Assembly: GCF_017355185.1 (NCBI RefSeq)
Contig: NZ_JADILJ010000003.1
Location: 62,001-126,000, forward strand
Direction: 5' to 3'
DNA from: Rathayibacter sp. SD072
GTDB taxonomy: Bacteria > Actinomycetota > Actinomycetes > Actinomycetales > Microbacteriaceae
Length of the DNA: 64,000 nt
The notes beneath the pieces are model-generated. The model was not told the origin of the DNA. It was given only the letters and a program-made list of their open reading frames with translations, and did not search any database. Shown here piece after piece: positions 7,430-16,226 of this stretch. A program made the position numbers and the translations under genes. How positions within the stretch are numbered: the first letter of the stretch is position 1; every line of letters begins with the position of its first letter.

Positions 7430-10381
7430 TTAGCGTCGAACGACGATGACCGAGACGCCCTTCGCTGATGCGACGGTGTCACTTCCTCCGTAGGAGAGGG
7501 TGATCTTCTTCGTGCCTGGGCTGAACTTTCCGATCGGGATGGAGACCTTTCCATTGGAGAGCGTCCCGGTGAAGGTCTTGCCGTCGACCTTGACGGTGAC
7601 GGTTCCTTCCGCGGTGACGTTCTTCGCGAGCGGCTGGACCCTGACGGCGAGCGTGAACGACGTCGAGGTCGTGCCTGTGAGCTTGTTCGGCACGCCGATG
7701 ATCAGGGCGGCCGACTTGACGAACACTGCCGCGCTCGTTGCTGTGCCGGCGGGTCCTGAAGCGGGGGTCGCCGTCACGGTGACGGTGAGGGACTTGCCCT
7801 GATCGGCCAGGAGCACACGGTAGGTGGACTTGGTCGCTTCGGGGATCGCCTTGCCGTCTCGCAGCCACTGGTAGGAGTAGCTCAGACCGCTCTGGTTCCA
7901 CTCGCCGGGGTTCGCGGTGAGGGTCTTCCCGACCTGGGGGTCGCCGGAGATCGAGGGCGCCGTGGTGGCGACCGGAGCGGTCTGCGGCGTGACCGTGAAG
8001 CTCATCGACTTCTGCAGCGGCAGGTCACGGGAGGACGATCCGACGGAGAGGGTGTACTCCCCGTCGACGGTCTTCCACGAGTCGGTGTCCACGTCCCAGA
8101 TCGAGAGCGGGTGGTTGCTCGCTTCGGAGTCCACGACCACTTCCACCGTGCGTTGCTCACCGGGGGCGAGCTCGAGACGGTCGAATCCGATCAGGCGCTT
8201 GCCGGGCTCGGCGGCTGCCTCGGGGAAGGTGAGGTAGACCTGCGGGATCTCCGCGCCGGCGACGTCGCCCGTGTTCTTCACGGTGAAGCTGACGGTGGCG
8301 CGAGCGGTGCCGGCGGTCTTGTCGACCTCCGCCTTCGCGCTCAGGTTCGAATAGGCGAAGTCCGTGTAGGAGAGGCCGTGACCGAACTCGAACAGCGGGT
8401 CGATGCCCTGCTCGTCGTACCACTTGTAGCCGACTTCGAGACCCTCGGTGTAGTCGACCTGACGGATCTCGTCCGAGCCTTCTGCGCGGGTGGTCGAGCC
8501 GTCCGCGAAGACTCCCGGGTACTGCGCGTTGTCACCGGTGCCGGTGGGCAGATCCGTGAGCGCCTTCGGGAAGGTCACGGGCAGCTTGCCGGAGGGGTTC
8601 ACGTCGCCGAAGAGCAGACCGGCGATGGCGTCGCCGCCACGGTCTCCTGACCACCAGGTCTCCAGGACCGACGGCACGCTGTCCAGCCACGGCATGAGGA
8701 CCGGTCCGGCGGTCTGCAGCACGACGGCGGTGTTCGGGTTCGCAGCGGAGACCGCTTCGATGAGCGCGTCGCCGTCCTTGAACAGGTTCAGCGAGTCGAG
8801 GTCGAAGAACTCGCCCGCGACGTTGAAGCCGAAGACGATGACGACGTCGGCGTCCGCTGCTACGGCCGCCGCGGCCGCGAGGTCGCTGCCGTTGTTGTAG
8901 ACGACGGTGCTGCCGTTCTGCGCCGCGCGGGCCTTGATGGCGTCGAGCGGAGCGACCTGGTGGCAGTCGATGACGGTGGACGCAAACGTGTTCCCGTAGA
9001 GAGGCGACGTGCACGTCGTGCGGGCACTCACCCCTCCCTGCGCGTAGGCCGGATCCGCAGTGATCTCGTTCGAGGCTGTCGGGCCGATGACGGCGATGGT
9101 CTGCGGCTCATTGCTCAGCGGGAGGAGCTCATCGTCGTTCTTGAGGAGAACGGAACCCTTCTCCGCCATCTCGAGAGCAACCTCGCTGGATCGGGCAGTC
9201 CGGACGTCGCTGTATCGACCGGAGTCGGGAAGCTGGTAGTCCTGGATTCCGCTGGCGAACTTCGCGCGCACCACACGGAAGGCCGCAGTGCGGATCTGCT
9301 CCGCCGTGATCTCACCCGAGGCGAGGGCGGCGTCGAGAGCGGGGGGTGCGAAGTACTTCGGCAGGCTGAGCTCCTGATCCAGGCCCGCGTCGAGGGAGGC
9401 GACGGTTGACTTCTGAGCGCCGTTGTCGGTGACGGCGAAGCCCTTGAAGTCGAGCTGGTCGCGCAGCGTCGTGGTCAGCAGCTCCGGGTCCTCGCAGGCG
9501 TAGACGCCGTTGAGCTGGTTGAAGGAGCACATGACACCCGCAGGATCGGCATCGAAAGCGATCTCGTAGGGCTGCAGGTAGAGCTGGTGCAGGGTGCGCT
9601 CATCGATGTTCGACGAGCTGGTTGCCCGGTCGAGCTCCTGCTGGTTGCCGACAAAGTGCTTGAGCACGGAGGCGACGGGCTGGCCAGGGTTGCTCTCGCG
9701 AAGCGAGGTGACCCATTCGGCGGCGAGGGAGCCGGCGAGCAGAGGGTCCTCGCCCAGGTACTCGGCGTTGCGGCCTCCCCAGGGGGTGCGCACGATGTCG
9801 ATGCCGGGCGCGAAGACAGTGTTGTACTGCTGCTTCCAGGCCTCGTCGGCCATCACGGCGCCCTTGTCGGCAGTGAGACCGAGATCCCAGCTCGCGGCCT
9901 GCGAGACGGGGACGGGGAACGCCGTCGTTCCAGTGCCGTAGGCGATACCCCAGGGCCCATCGATGTCGGCGTTGAACTGCACGCAGTCAGGGTGCTCGGG
10001 GTAGGTGACCGGGGGTCCTGGCGGCTGACCGAGACCGCCGGCGGTATTGAACTCCGTGAAACCCACGTCGTTGGCCGAAGCCTCGTTGAGCCACCGGTAC
10101 TGCTGCTGGATCGTCGACGCGTCCAACAGCAGGTTGGCGCGATCCTCGGGAGAACGAGTCGGATCCGTCCACGGACAGTTCGGGTCGACCGTGACGGGCG
10201 TCGCTCCCTGTGCCGGAGCCGCGAAGAGCGACTGACCAGAGAGCAGCACCACCGCGGTCGCCAGAACGGCGGCACTACGGGTGAATGCGGAACGACGTGC
10301 GGTTGCTCGAGGCGAGCGAGACCGCCTCGAGGCCGGTGGGGAGTCGGCGACGAACGCCGACTTTTGGGGAGCACGGAACAT
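7430..10381 (-). CDS. Secreted GH3 beta-glucosidase-like enzyme with C-terminal Ig-like domains
   Basis: Hydrolyses beta-linked sugars by the retaining GH3 mechanism; 983 residues. It starts at an ATG (10381) behind an ideal AAGGAGGTAA site. A long basic N-region and hydrophobic core ending at AAPAQGA (about residue 60) form a signal peptide, so it is exported. The GH3 N-domain contains GFAVTDNGAQKS with the predicted nucleophile at Asp319. The GH3 C-domain and a fibronectin-III-like domain (GAEIPQVYLTFP) follow. The last 200 residues hold an actinobacterial Ig-like repeat (YQWLRDGKAIPEATKSTY) and a second Ig-like domain, probably for wall or substrate attachment. It is divergent from the GH5 gene, sharing a 354-bp control region with two LacI operators. 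Substrate could be a beta-glucan or a plant glycoside. Confidence 0.92.
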   Translation of the reverse strand: MFRAPQKSAFVADSPPASRRSRSPRATARRSAFTRSAAVLATAVVLLSGQSLFAAPAQGATPVTVDPNCPWTDPTRSPEDRANLLLDASTIQQQYRWLNEASANDVGFTEFNTAGGLGQPPGPPVTYPEHPDCVQFNADIDGPWGIAYGTGTTAFPVPVSQAASWDLGLTADKGAVMADEAWKQQYNTVFAPGIDIVRTPWGGRNAEYLGEDPLLAGSLAAEWVTSLRESNPGQPVASVLKHFVGNQQELDRATSSSNIDERTLHQLYLQPYEIAFDADPAGVMCSFNQLNGVYACEDPELLTTTLRDQLDFKGFAVTDNGAQKSTVASLDAGLDQELSLPKYFAPPALDAALASGEITAEQIRTAAFRVVRAKFASGIQDYQLPDSGRYSDVRTARSSEVALEMAEKGSVLLKNDDELLPLSNEPQTIAVIGPTASNEITADPAYAQGGVSARTTCTSPLYGNTFASTVIDCHQVAPLDAIKARAAQNGSTVVYNNGSDLAAAAAVAADADVVIVFGFNVAGEFFDLDSLNLFKDGDALIEAVSAANPNTAVVLQTAGPVLMPWLDSVPSVLETWWSGDRGGDAIAGLLFGDVNPSGKLPVTFPKALTDLPTGTGDNAQYPGVFADGSTTRAEGSDEIRQVDYTEGLEVGYKWYDEQGIDPLFEFGHGLSYTDFAYSNLSAKAEVDKTAGTARATVSFTVKNTGDVAGAEIPQVYLTFPEAAAEPGKRLIGFDRLELAPGEQRTVEVVVDSEASNHPLSIWDVDTDSWKTVDGEYTLSVGSSSRDLPLQKSMSFTVTPQTAPVATTAPSISGDPQVGKTLTANPGEWNQSGLSYSYQWLRDGKAIPEATKSTYRVLLADQGKSLTVTVTATPASGPAGTATSAAVFVKSAALIIGVPNKLTGTTSTSFTLAVRVQPLAKNVTAEGTVTVKVDGKTFTGTLSNGKVSIPIGKFSPGTKKITLSYGGSDTVASAKGVSVIVVRR

Positions 10382-10595
10382 GGGTATTACCTCCTTGTAA
10401 TGACCACCGAAATCAGTGACGCCGCTGGGAAGCGGGCGCAGTGAAGAGTGATGCTGATCGCTGACGCCTCAGTGGAGAGGGCGCAGCGAGGGATGTCGCG
10501 GGTTGGCGACAGGGGAGAGGGCGAGCAGGCCGTCGGGGTTTTCGGCGCTCGAATGGGGGTAGCAGGCCATACCGTACGGACCTGAGCATCGCCTC

Positions 10596-10609
10596 GTCAA
10601 CTGATTCAC
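10596..10609. promoter_or_regulatory. LacI-family operator, copy 4
   Basis: GTCAACTGATTCAC matches the 14-bp palindrome found upstream of the transporter operon about 4.5 kb away. Nine bases separate it from copy 5, so the two form a tandem pair. Confidence 0.75.
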
Positions 10610-10618
10610 ATTTAAAGT

Positions 10619-10632
10619 GTGAACTGGTTGAC
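10619..10632. promoter_or_regulatory. LacI-family operator, copy 5
   Basis: GTGAACTGGTTGAC, a near-perfect palindrome of the same consensus, about 104 bp upstream of the GH5 start. Confidence 0.8.
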
Positions 10633-10735
10633 GTTTACATCGGTGGCGAGAAGAGTGGGGCCTGTTCGGCCGGGGGTGCCGGTCGACCGATGTCGAGACA
10701 GAACCTCCGACGTGCTCATTCGATCGAGGAGGATC

Positions 10736-13564
10736 ATGAGGAAGTATCTACTCCCTGCCACGCTCGCTGCACTTGCGTTGGTTGCGGGCTCGGTGGCGGC
10801 AGTGTCACCGGCGGCCGCCGCCTCGCTCACTTCGGCGGACTTCATCAAAGCCAGTGGGAACGTGCTGAAGACCGGCTCCGGGTCTGGAGGCACTGTCAAC
10901 CTTCGGGGCACCAACGTCGGCGGATGGCTCACCCAGGAGGACTGGATGTCCCCCCTCGGGGAGTTCGCGACTGATCGCACCGGTTGGTCGGTGAGTGCCT
11001 CCACGGGCAGCGGTTTCGAGGCGATCGATGGCTCGGGGTCCTCCGAATGGACCACGGCCTCTGGCAAGCGCAATCCGGATTGGCTTCTTCTCGATCTGGG
11101 TGCCCCCACCCGCTTCAACCGGCTGACCCTCGACTCAAGCTCAGCAAGCCAGTACCCCCACGCACTCAGGGTCGAGACGTCCTCGGACGCGACCACTTGG
11201 CGCAATGTCGCCGAGCAGCCCGGTACGAGCGGGCGCACCACCGTCAAATTCGTTCAACAGGACGCGAGGTATCTCCGACTGACGCAGACTGCCTCCGATG
11301 GAGCGGTGTGGTCCGTCGGTGAGCTGAACCTCTTCTTCGATGCGGTTCTCGCGAACCGCCCGTTCACGGCGACGGCCAGCTCTGCAAGTTCCTCTGCGCC
11401 ACGAGGCGTCGATGGAGATCTGTCCACAACATGGCAGAGCGGAACGCCTCAATCACCGGGGCAGAGCTTCACCGTCGATTTCGGCCGCACGGTAGAAATG
11501 GACCGGGTCTTCCTCGACTCGGGCGCCGCAGCCGCGAATGACTACCCACGCCAATGGGAGATGGCCACCTCCGACGACAACGTGAACTTCACCCCGATCG
11601 CCAGCGGATACGGCACCAACCGCATCGTGGAGGCCGACTTCAAGGCGTGGAAGTACGGCCGCTATCTCAAGATCACCTCGAACGGGACCGCCGCCCAGTG
11701 GTGGACCATCGCTGATCTGTCGATCGCGGCCGGCAGCAACCTCGACCGCAACGGATGGTCGGTGACAGCCTCCGCCGGCAATGACATCAAGAACACGGTC
11801 GACGGAAATCCGGCCACGAGATGGAGCACAGGGGTCGCCCAGAAGCCTGGTCAGTCAATTCAGATCGACCTCGGGTCGCTGCAGACCCTGAACAACCTCT
11901 CGATCGATACGGCGAAGAACACCACCGACGAGGGTGACTGGGCGCGTGGGTACCGACTGGACCTTTCACGAGACGGTTCGAACTGGAAGAGCGTCGCAAC
12001 CGGAGCCGGCGACGTGAAGGTCACGACCATCGGCTTCCCTGCCCAGGCCACCCGATACCTCCGCCTCACTCAGACCGGTTCGGCTCTGCAGTGGTGGTCG
12101 ATCGGCGAGCTGACTGCAGGCCTGTACAGCGATGACTACTCCCTCAACAACACCCTCACCTCCCGCTTCGGCACCGCCGGCGCACAAAAGGTGATCGACG
12201 CCCACCAGGACGCCTGGATTACCGAGAGCGACCTCGACGCGATCGCCGCGACCGGGCTGAACTTCATCCGCGTCCCCATGGGCTGGAACACCTTCCTCAA
12301 CCTCGACGGCACCTGGAAGGCCGACCCTTGGAAGAAGGTGGACTGGATCACCCAGGAAGCCTCCGAGAGGGGAATGTACGTCCTCCTCGATCTGCACACC
12401 GTTCCCGGCGGCGGTTGCCCATGGGGAAGCTGCGGCCGCATCGGTCCCGCGCCCAACGGCTTCTGGGGCAACGCTACCTACCAGGACTGGGTCGAGGACA
12501 TCTGGACCGCCATCGCGAACCGCTACCGCGGCAACCCTGCCGTCGCTGGCTACGACCTCATCAACGAGCCCCTGATCGACGGCTACGAAGACGCCGACGA
12601 CCTCAAGAAGAAGAACGACTACTTCGACCGCCTCTACGACGCCGTCCGCGCCGTCGACCCCGACCACCTGATCGTGCTCGCAGCCTTCCTCGGCATGGAC
12701 TCCATCGCCGACCCGGGAACCTACGGCTGGACGAACGTCATGTACCAGCTCCACCCCTACGACATGTCCAGCCCGAGGGACTGGAATGCGCAGAACCGCC
12801 TGGTCGAAAACGAGCTTGCAGCCGCACCCTCACGCCTCGCCGATCCAGGAGTCCCGCTGCTCAACGGAGAATACTCCCTCTACTACAACGATGACCTCTG
12901 GGCGAAATGGATGGCCGGCATGAACGCGTCGAACATTTCCTGGTCGAACTGGACCTATAAGGTCCGGGGAGCCGCGAAAGACGCCTTCGGCTACTGGGGG
13001 ATGTACTACGACAACCAGGCTCCGGTCCCAGTCATCAACAGCGACAATCCCGCAACGTTCATCGCGAAGCTCAAGCAGTTCACGACCGACCGCTTCACGA
13101 AGAACACCGGCTTCGTCCAAACGGTGAAGAAATACGCCGGCGGCTTGTCGACCTTCTCGCCGATCACCATCAGCCACAGCGGCTGGACGGCGACAGCGTC
13201 GACATCAGCGAACGGGACGCCGCCCTCGGCCGGCATCGACGGCCTGAACGGCTCGGCCTGGTACAGCGGCCGCTCGCAGAGCGGAGGGGAGTGGTACCGC
13301 ATAGACATGGGGTCCTCCAAGAGGCTCGCCATGGTGACCCTCGAAACCGCCTCAGCGTCACCCGAGGACTACCCGCGAAACTTCACCATCGAGGTGTCGA
13401 CCGACGGGACGAATTGGAGAACGGCGGCGAGTGGCGTGGGCTACGGCTACAAACGCCCCATCTCGATTCCGCCGACGACGGCCAGGTTCATCCGCATCAC
13501 CCAGACCGGAGCTGCCACCAACTGGTGGAGCATTGACGAAGTGACGGCCTACTCGTCCTACTGA
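10736..13564 (+). CDS. Secreted GH5 enzyme (exo-beta-1,3-glucanase-like) with four discoidin/CBM32-like domains
   Basis: Extracellular retaining glycosidase, 942 residues. The ATG at 10736 has GAGGAGG five bases upstream and starts a clear signal peptide (MRKYLLPATLAALALVAGS, cleavage near AAAAS). The first GH5 element, NLRGTNVGGWLTQEDWMSPL, is at residues about 55-75. Three F5/8-type-C domains follow (about 82-202, 203-339, 340-462). The GH5 barrel then resumes with GLNFIRVPMGW, the acid/base Glu611 (INEP) and the nucleophile Glu712 (LLNGEYS). A fourth discoidin domain ends the protein (about 813-942). The carbohydrate-binding domains are thus inserted inside the catalytic domain. The barrel resembles exo-1,3-beta-glucanases. 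Some GH5 relatives are rutinosidases, which would suit the GH78 neighbour, but this is a guess. Confidence 0.9.
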   Translation: MRKYLLPATLAALALVAGSVAAVSPAAAASLTSADFIKASGNVLKTGSGSGGTVNLRGTNVGGWLTQEDWMSPLGEFATDRTGWSVSASTGSGFEAIDGSGSSEWTTASGKRNPDWLLLDLGAPTRFNRLTLDSSSASQYPHALRVETSSDATTWRNVAEQPGTSGRTTVKFVQQDARYLRLTQTASDGAVWSVGELNLFFDAVLANRPFTATASSASSSAPRGVDGDLSTTWQSGTPQSPGQSFTVDFGRTVEMDRVFLDSGAAAANDYPRQWEMATSDDNVNFTPIASGYGTNRIVEADFKAWKYGRYLKITSNGTAAQWWTIADLSIAAGSNLDRNGWSVTASAGNDIKNTVDGNPATRWSTGVAQKPGQSIQIDLGSLQTLNNLSIDTAKNTTDEGDWARGYRLDLSRDGSNWKSVATGAGDVKVTTIGFPAQATRYLRLTQTGSALQWWSIGELTAGLYSDDYSLNNTLTSRFGTAGAQKVIDAHQDAWITESDLDAIAATGLNFIRVPMGWNTFLNLDGTWKADPWKKVDWITQEASERGMYVLLDLHTVPGGGCPWGSCGRIGPAPNGFWGNATYQDWVEDIWTAIANRYRGNPAVAGYDLINEPLIDGYEDADDLKKKNDYFDRLYDAVRAVDPDHLIVLAAFLGMDSIADPGTYGWTNVMYQLHPYDMSSPRDWNAQNRLVENELAAAPSRLADPGVPLLNGEYSLYYNDDLWAKWMAGMNASNISWSNWTYKVRGAAKDAFGYWGMYYDNQAPVPVINSDNPATFIAKLKQFTTDRFTKNTGFVQTVKKYAGGLSTFSPITISHSGWTATASTSANGTPPSAGIDGLNGSAWYSGRSQSGGEWYRIDMGSSKRLAMVTLETASASPEDYPRNFTIEVSTDGTNWRTAASGVGYGYKRPISIPPTTARFIRITQTGAATNWWSIDEVTAYSSY

Positions 13565-13575
13565 GTACGAAAGGT

Positions 13576-13609
13576 GGGGGTCCTGCGGTCTTTGCACCGC
13601 AGGACCCCC
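13576..13609. terminator. Strong terminator after GH5 gene
   Basis: A perfect 14-bp stem (GGGGGTCCTGCGGT at 13576-13589, complement at 13596-13609) with loop CTTTGC, followed by TTCATG. It lies between convergent genes (GH5 and gntK) and may serve both. Confidence 0.88.
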
Positions 13610-13663
13610 TTCATGTGAGCTCGGCACGGATCAGATCCACCCCTGGAAAAGCTAAGAGACCTC

Positions 13664-14170
13664 CTAGCCGAACCGCAGGACAATGACTCGAGCGCGGGCG
13701 ACGATGGCGTCAACGGGATCCGTAATGTCGACGGTGGCACCGAGTTCGTCCTCCTCCAGCGGTTCGAGAACGTCCAGTTGACTGGCGAGGAGCGATTGCG
13801 GCATGAAGTGGCCGTCGCGCGTCGTCATGCGGCGTCGGAGGAGTGCCGGTGCGCCCGCGAGGTGGATGAAGACGGTGTCGGGTGCGGCGAGGCGCAGCCG
13901 GTCACGGTAGATTTTTTTTAGCGCGGAGCAGGCGACGACGCCGCCGTCGCTCTCGGCTGCTCGGCGCCCGACGAGGTCTAGCCAGGGCCAGCGGTCGTCG
14001 TCGGTGAGCGGGATGCCTGCGCTCATCCGGGCCACGTTTATGGCGGGGTGCAGGTCATCCGCGTCGAAGTAAGAGCGGCCGGTGCTGGCCGCGAGTCGGG
14101 CGGCGACGGTGCTCTTGCCGCATCCGGACACGCCCATGACGACCACCGGTGGACGGGATGGCTCAGACAC
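13664..14170 (-). CDS. gntK: Gluconokinase
   Basis: Phosphorylates D-gluconate with ATP to 6-phosphogluconate, feeding the pentose phosphate route; cytoplasmic. 168 residues, the usual length for the small P-loop gluconokinase family. Walker A is GVSGCGKST at residues about 13-21. DADDLHP and HLAGAPALLRRRM with GHFMPQSLLASQ are family signatures. The GTG start at 14170 overlaps the 2-hydroxyacid dehydrogenase by 8 nt. It is the last gene of the leftward idonate/gluconate operon. A second, altered copy lies at 41411-41965. Confidence 0.95.
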   Translation of the reverse strand: MSEPSRPPVVVMGVSGCGKSTVAARLAASTGRSYFDADDLHPAINVARMSAGIPLTDDDRWPWLDLVGRRAAESDGGVVACSALKKIYRDRLRLAAPDTVFIHLAGAPALLRRRMTTRDGHFMPQSLLASQLDVLEPLEEDELGATVDITDPVDAIVARARVIVLRFG

Positions 14171-15107
14171 GGGTCCGCTCCAGAGCGTTGCGGACGGTCC
14201 GACCCTCGCGGGCGGCGTCGATGCTTTCCTGGACGAGGGCCGTCGCGTTCTGGGGTCGGTTGCCCGCTGCGTGAGGGGTGAGCAGCAGGTTCGGAGCGGA
14301 CCACAGCTCGGAGTCGACGGGGAGCGGTTCGGCGCGGGTCACGTCGAGGGCCGCCACGCGGAGGCGACCTGCGCGCAGTGCGGCGACCAGTGCTTCCTCG
14401 TCGACGGTCGCTCCTCGACCGACGTTCACGAAGACGGCATGCCGAGGGAGACGCTCGAGGAGGTCCGCGCCGAGGGCCTTGTCGGTCTCCGGGGAGGCGG
14501 GAAGCAGTGAGATCAGCACGTCGGTCTGCTCGAGGAGCGCGGGGAGCTCCGCGGCGGCCACGACCGGGAATCCGCTCCGTATGCCGGCCGATCCGGCGAC
14601 CCCGGTCACGGAGGCGCCAAGCGCGGCGAGCATCGGGGCGAGTCGGGCGGCGATCGAGCCGAAGCCCCAGATCGTGACGCGGGATCCCGAGAGCGTGTAG
14701 AGCGCCTCGGTCTCCGGAGCGCGCTGCGCGTCGAGGAAGTCGCTGTCCCACCGCGAGTCGCGCTGCGCCGTGCCGAGCAGGTCGAGTCGGCGGACGGCGG
14801 CGAGGACGAGGGCGAGAGCGTGCTCGGCGACCGGGCCGTCGTGCAGGGAGCGTCCGGAGGCCAGCACGGTCTCGGGGCCGAACCCGGCGGCGAGGATCTG
14901 GTCGGGACCGGCCGCGAGCGTCTGCACGAGCCGCAGGCCGGGGAGCGCCGCCGCGTCGCGCAGGTTCTCGTCCGCGTTCCGCCAGACGACCAGGACGTCG
15001 GCGTCTCTCGCCGCCGGCGGGATCGGAGCCGTGACGTCGTAGTGGACGAGCTCGTCGCGGGAGGTGTCCAGCTCGAGGGGGATCGTGTCGGGAACGAGGA
15101 TCTTCAT
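14163..15107 (-). CDS. NAD-dependent D-2-hydroxyacid dehydrogenase
   Basis: Reversible oxidation of a D-2-hydroxyacid to a 2-oxoacid, or reduction of a keto-sugar acid, with NAD(P). 314 residues, normal length. The nucleotide-binding domain contains TIWGFGSIAARLAPML (GxGxxG-like). VNVGRGATVDEEAL, followed by LTPHAAGN near the C-terminus, supplies the Arg and His expected in the active site. It overlaps idnD upstream by 4 nt and gntK downstream by 8 nt, so it is translationally coupled. A sugar acid such as a keto-gluconate is a plausible substrate from the context. A 95-codon remnant of a paralogue is at 41965-42249. Confidence 0.88.
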   Translation of the reverse strand: MKILVPDTIPLELDTSRDELVHYDVTAPIPPAARDADVLVVWRNADENLRDAAALPGLRLVQTLAAGPDQILAAGFGPETVLASGRSLHDGPVAEHALALVLAAVRRLDLLGTAQRDSRWDSDFLDAQRAPETEALYTLSGSRVTIWGFGSIAARLAPMLAALGASVTGVAGSAGIRSGFPVVAAAELPALLEQTDVLISLLPASPETDKALGADLLERLPRHAVFVNVGRGATVDEEALVAALRAGRLRVAALDVTRAEPLPVDSELWSAPNLLLTPHAAGNRPQNATALVQESIDAAREGRTVRNALERTRV

Positions 15108-16183
15108 CGCGTGACCTCCAAGGGAGTCGTGGTGGGTGCGCCGAAGTCGAGGAGGACTTTGCCGGAGACGGACGCGTCGCCGGCGATGCGGAAGGCCTCC
15201 TCGCTCTGCTCGACGGGGAAGACGTGGGTGATGACGGGATCGATCCCGAGGCTGCTGTCCGCGAAGGCCGCGAGCACCTCATCGATGGGATCGAGAAAGC
15301 GGAAGGATCCGACCAGATCGATCTCGCGGGTGATAGCGAGAGAGAGCGGGACGGGCTGATCGCCGGTGGGCGGCAGGCCGACCATGACGACGCGGCCCCC
15401 GCGGGTTGTGCCGGAGAGGGCGCTCGCGAGTCCGCGCGGGTTGCCGGAGGACTCGATCGCGATGTCGGCGTCGGTCGCGGCGATGGCGGCGCTCTCGCCG
15501 GCGAGCAGGGTGCGATCGGCGCCGACGAGCTGCGCGATGGCCAGCGGGTTCTCGAGCACGTCGACGACGGTGATGTGCGCTGCTCCCGCGCGTCGCAGCA
15601 CGCCGACGATGAGGGCGCCGATCGGTCCCGATCCGACGACGAGCACCGAGCGTCCGCGGACGTCTCCTGCGCGCTCGACGGCGTGCCAGGCGACGCTCGC
15701 GGGCTCGGCCAGCGCCGCGGTCTGCAGCGAGACCGACGGCGGGACGACCCGGAGCATGGCGGCGGGGACGGCGATCCGGCGCTGGAACGCGCCGGCCGTG
15801 TGCGGGAAGCGGGCGGCCGAGCCGAGGTACCGGACGCCGGGGGAGAGGTTGGGGCGGTCGGCCGGGAAGCGCTCGGGAACGTCCTCGATGCGAGCGGGGT
15901 GCACCACCACTCCGGTGCCCGCCGCGGGCCCGCTGCCGTCAGCGGCGGCGGCGAGGACCACTCCGGAGACCTCGTGTCCGAGCACCATCGGCTCGCGGAG
16001 GATCGACTCGCCGACGGCGCCGTGGCGCCAGTAGCTGAGGTCGGACCCGCAGATGCCGCCGTAGACGATCTCCACGAGTGCCTCGTGAGCGTCCGGTCTC
16101 GGTGCGGGCAGTTGCGCGACGCGGAGGTCGCCGGCGGCGTGGGCGAGGACCGCGGTGGTGGTCGACGTCTCGGTGAGGGTCAC
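15104..16183 (-). CDS. idnD: L-idonate 5-dehydrogenase-like zinc alcohol dehydrogenase
   Basis: Oxidises a polyol or sugar acid, probably L-idonate to 5-keto-D-gluconate, with NAD(P). 359 residues, medium-chain zinc-dependent family. GGICGSDLSYWRHG supplies the catalytic Cys, and LGHEVSGVV the His-Glu pair. VLVVGSGPIGALIVGVLRRA forms the Rossmann motif. The structural zinc Cys cluster is replaced by other residues, as in idonate-type members. It sits between idnO and the 2-hydroxyacid dehydrogenase, with 43 nt and a 4-nt overlap respectively. Substrate assignment rests on the neighbours idnO and gntK. A frameshifted copy lies at 42246-43301. Confidence 0.87.
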   Translation of the reverse strand: MTLTETSTTTAVLAHAAGDLRVAQLPAPRPDAHEALVEIVYGGICGSDLSYWRHGAVGESILREPMVLGHEVSGVVLAAAADGSGPAAGTGVVVHPARIEDVPERFPADRPNLSPGVRYLGSAARFPHTAGAFQRRIAVPAAMLRVVPPSVSLQTAALAEPASVAWHAVERAGDVRGRSVLVVGSGPIGALIVGVLRRAGAAHITVVDVLENPLAIAQLVGADRTLLAGESAAIAATDADIAIESSGNPRGLASALSGTTRGGRVVMVGLPPTGDQPVPLSLAITREIDLVGSFRFLDPIDEVLAAFADSSLGIDPVITHVFPVEQSEEAFRIAGDASVSGKVLLDFGAPTTTPLEVTR

Positions 16184-16226
16184 GGGGCGATTCCTTCGTC
16201 GGAGGGGCGTGAGGAGGAGGCGAGCA

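Larger units (their letters stand above)
10382..10735. other. Divergent control region between GH3 and GH5 genes
   Basis: A 354-bp gap without a convincing gene. An open frame starting with GTG at 10619 is only the upstream extension of the GH5 frame and begins inside an operator. It holds two LacI-type palindromes (10596 and 10619), the GH3 ribosome site next to 10381 and the GH5 ribosome site GAGGAGG at 10726-10732. Confidence 0.7.

Noticed and set aside
10619-10735. N-terminal extension of the GH5 protein starting with GTG at 10619
   Set aside because: The GTG is part of an operator palindrome, and a signal peptide with a strong ribosome site starts at 10736.
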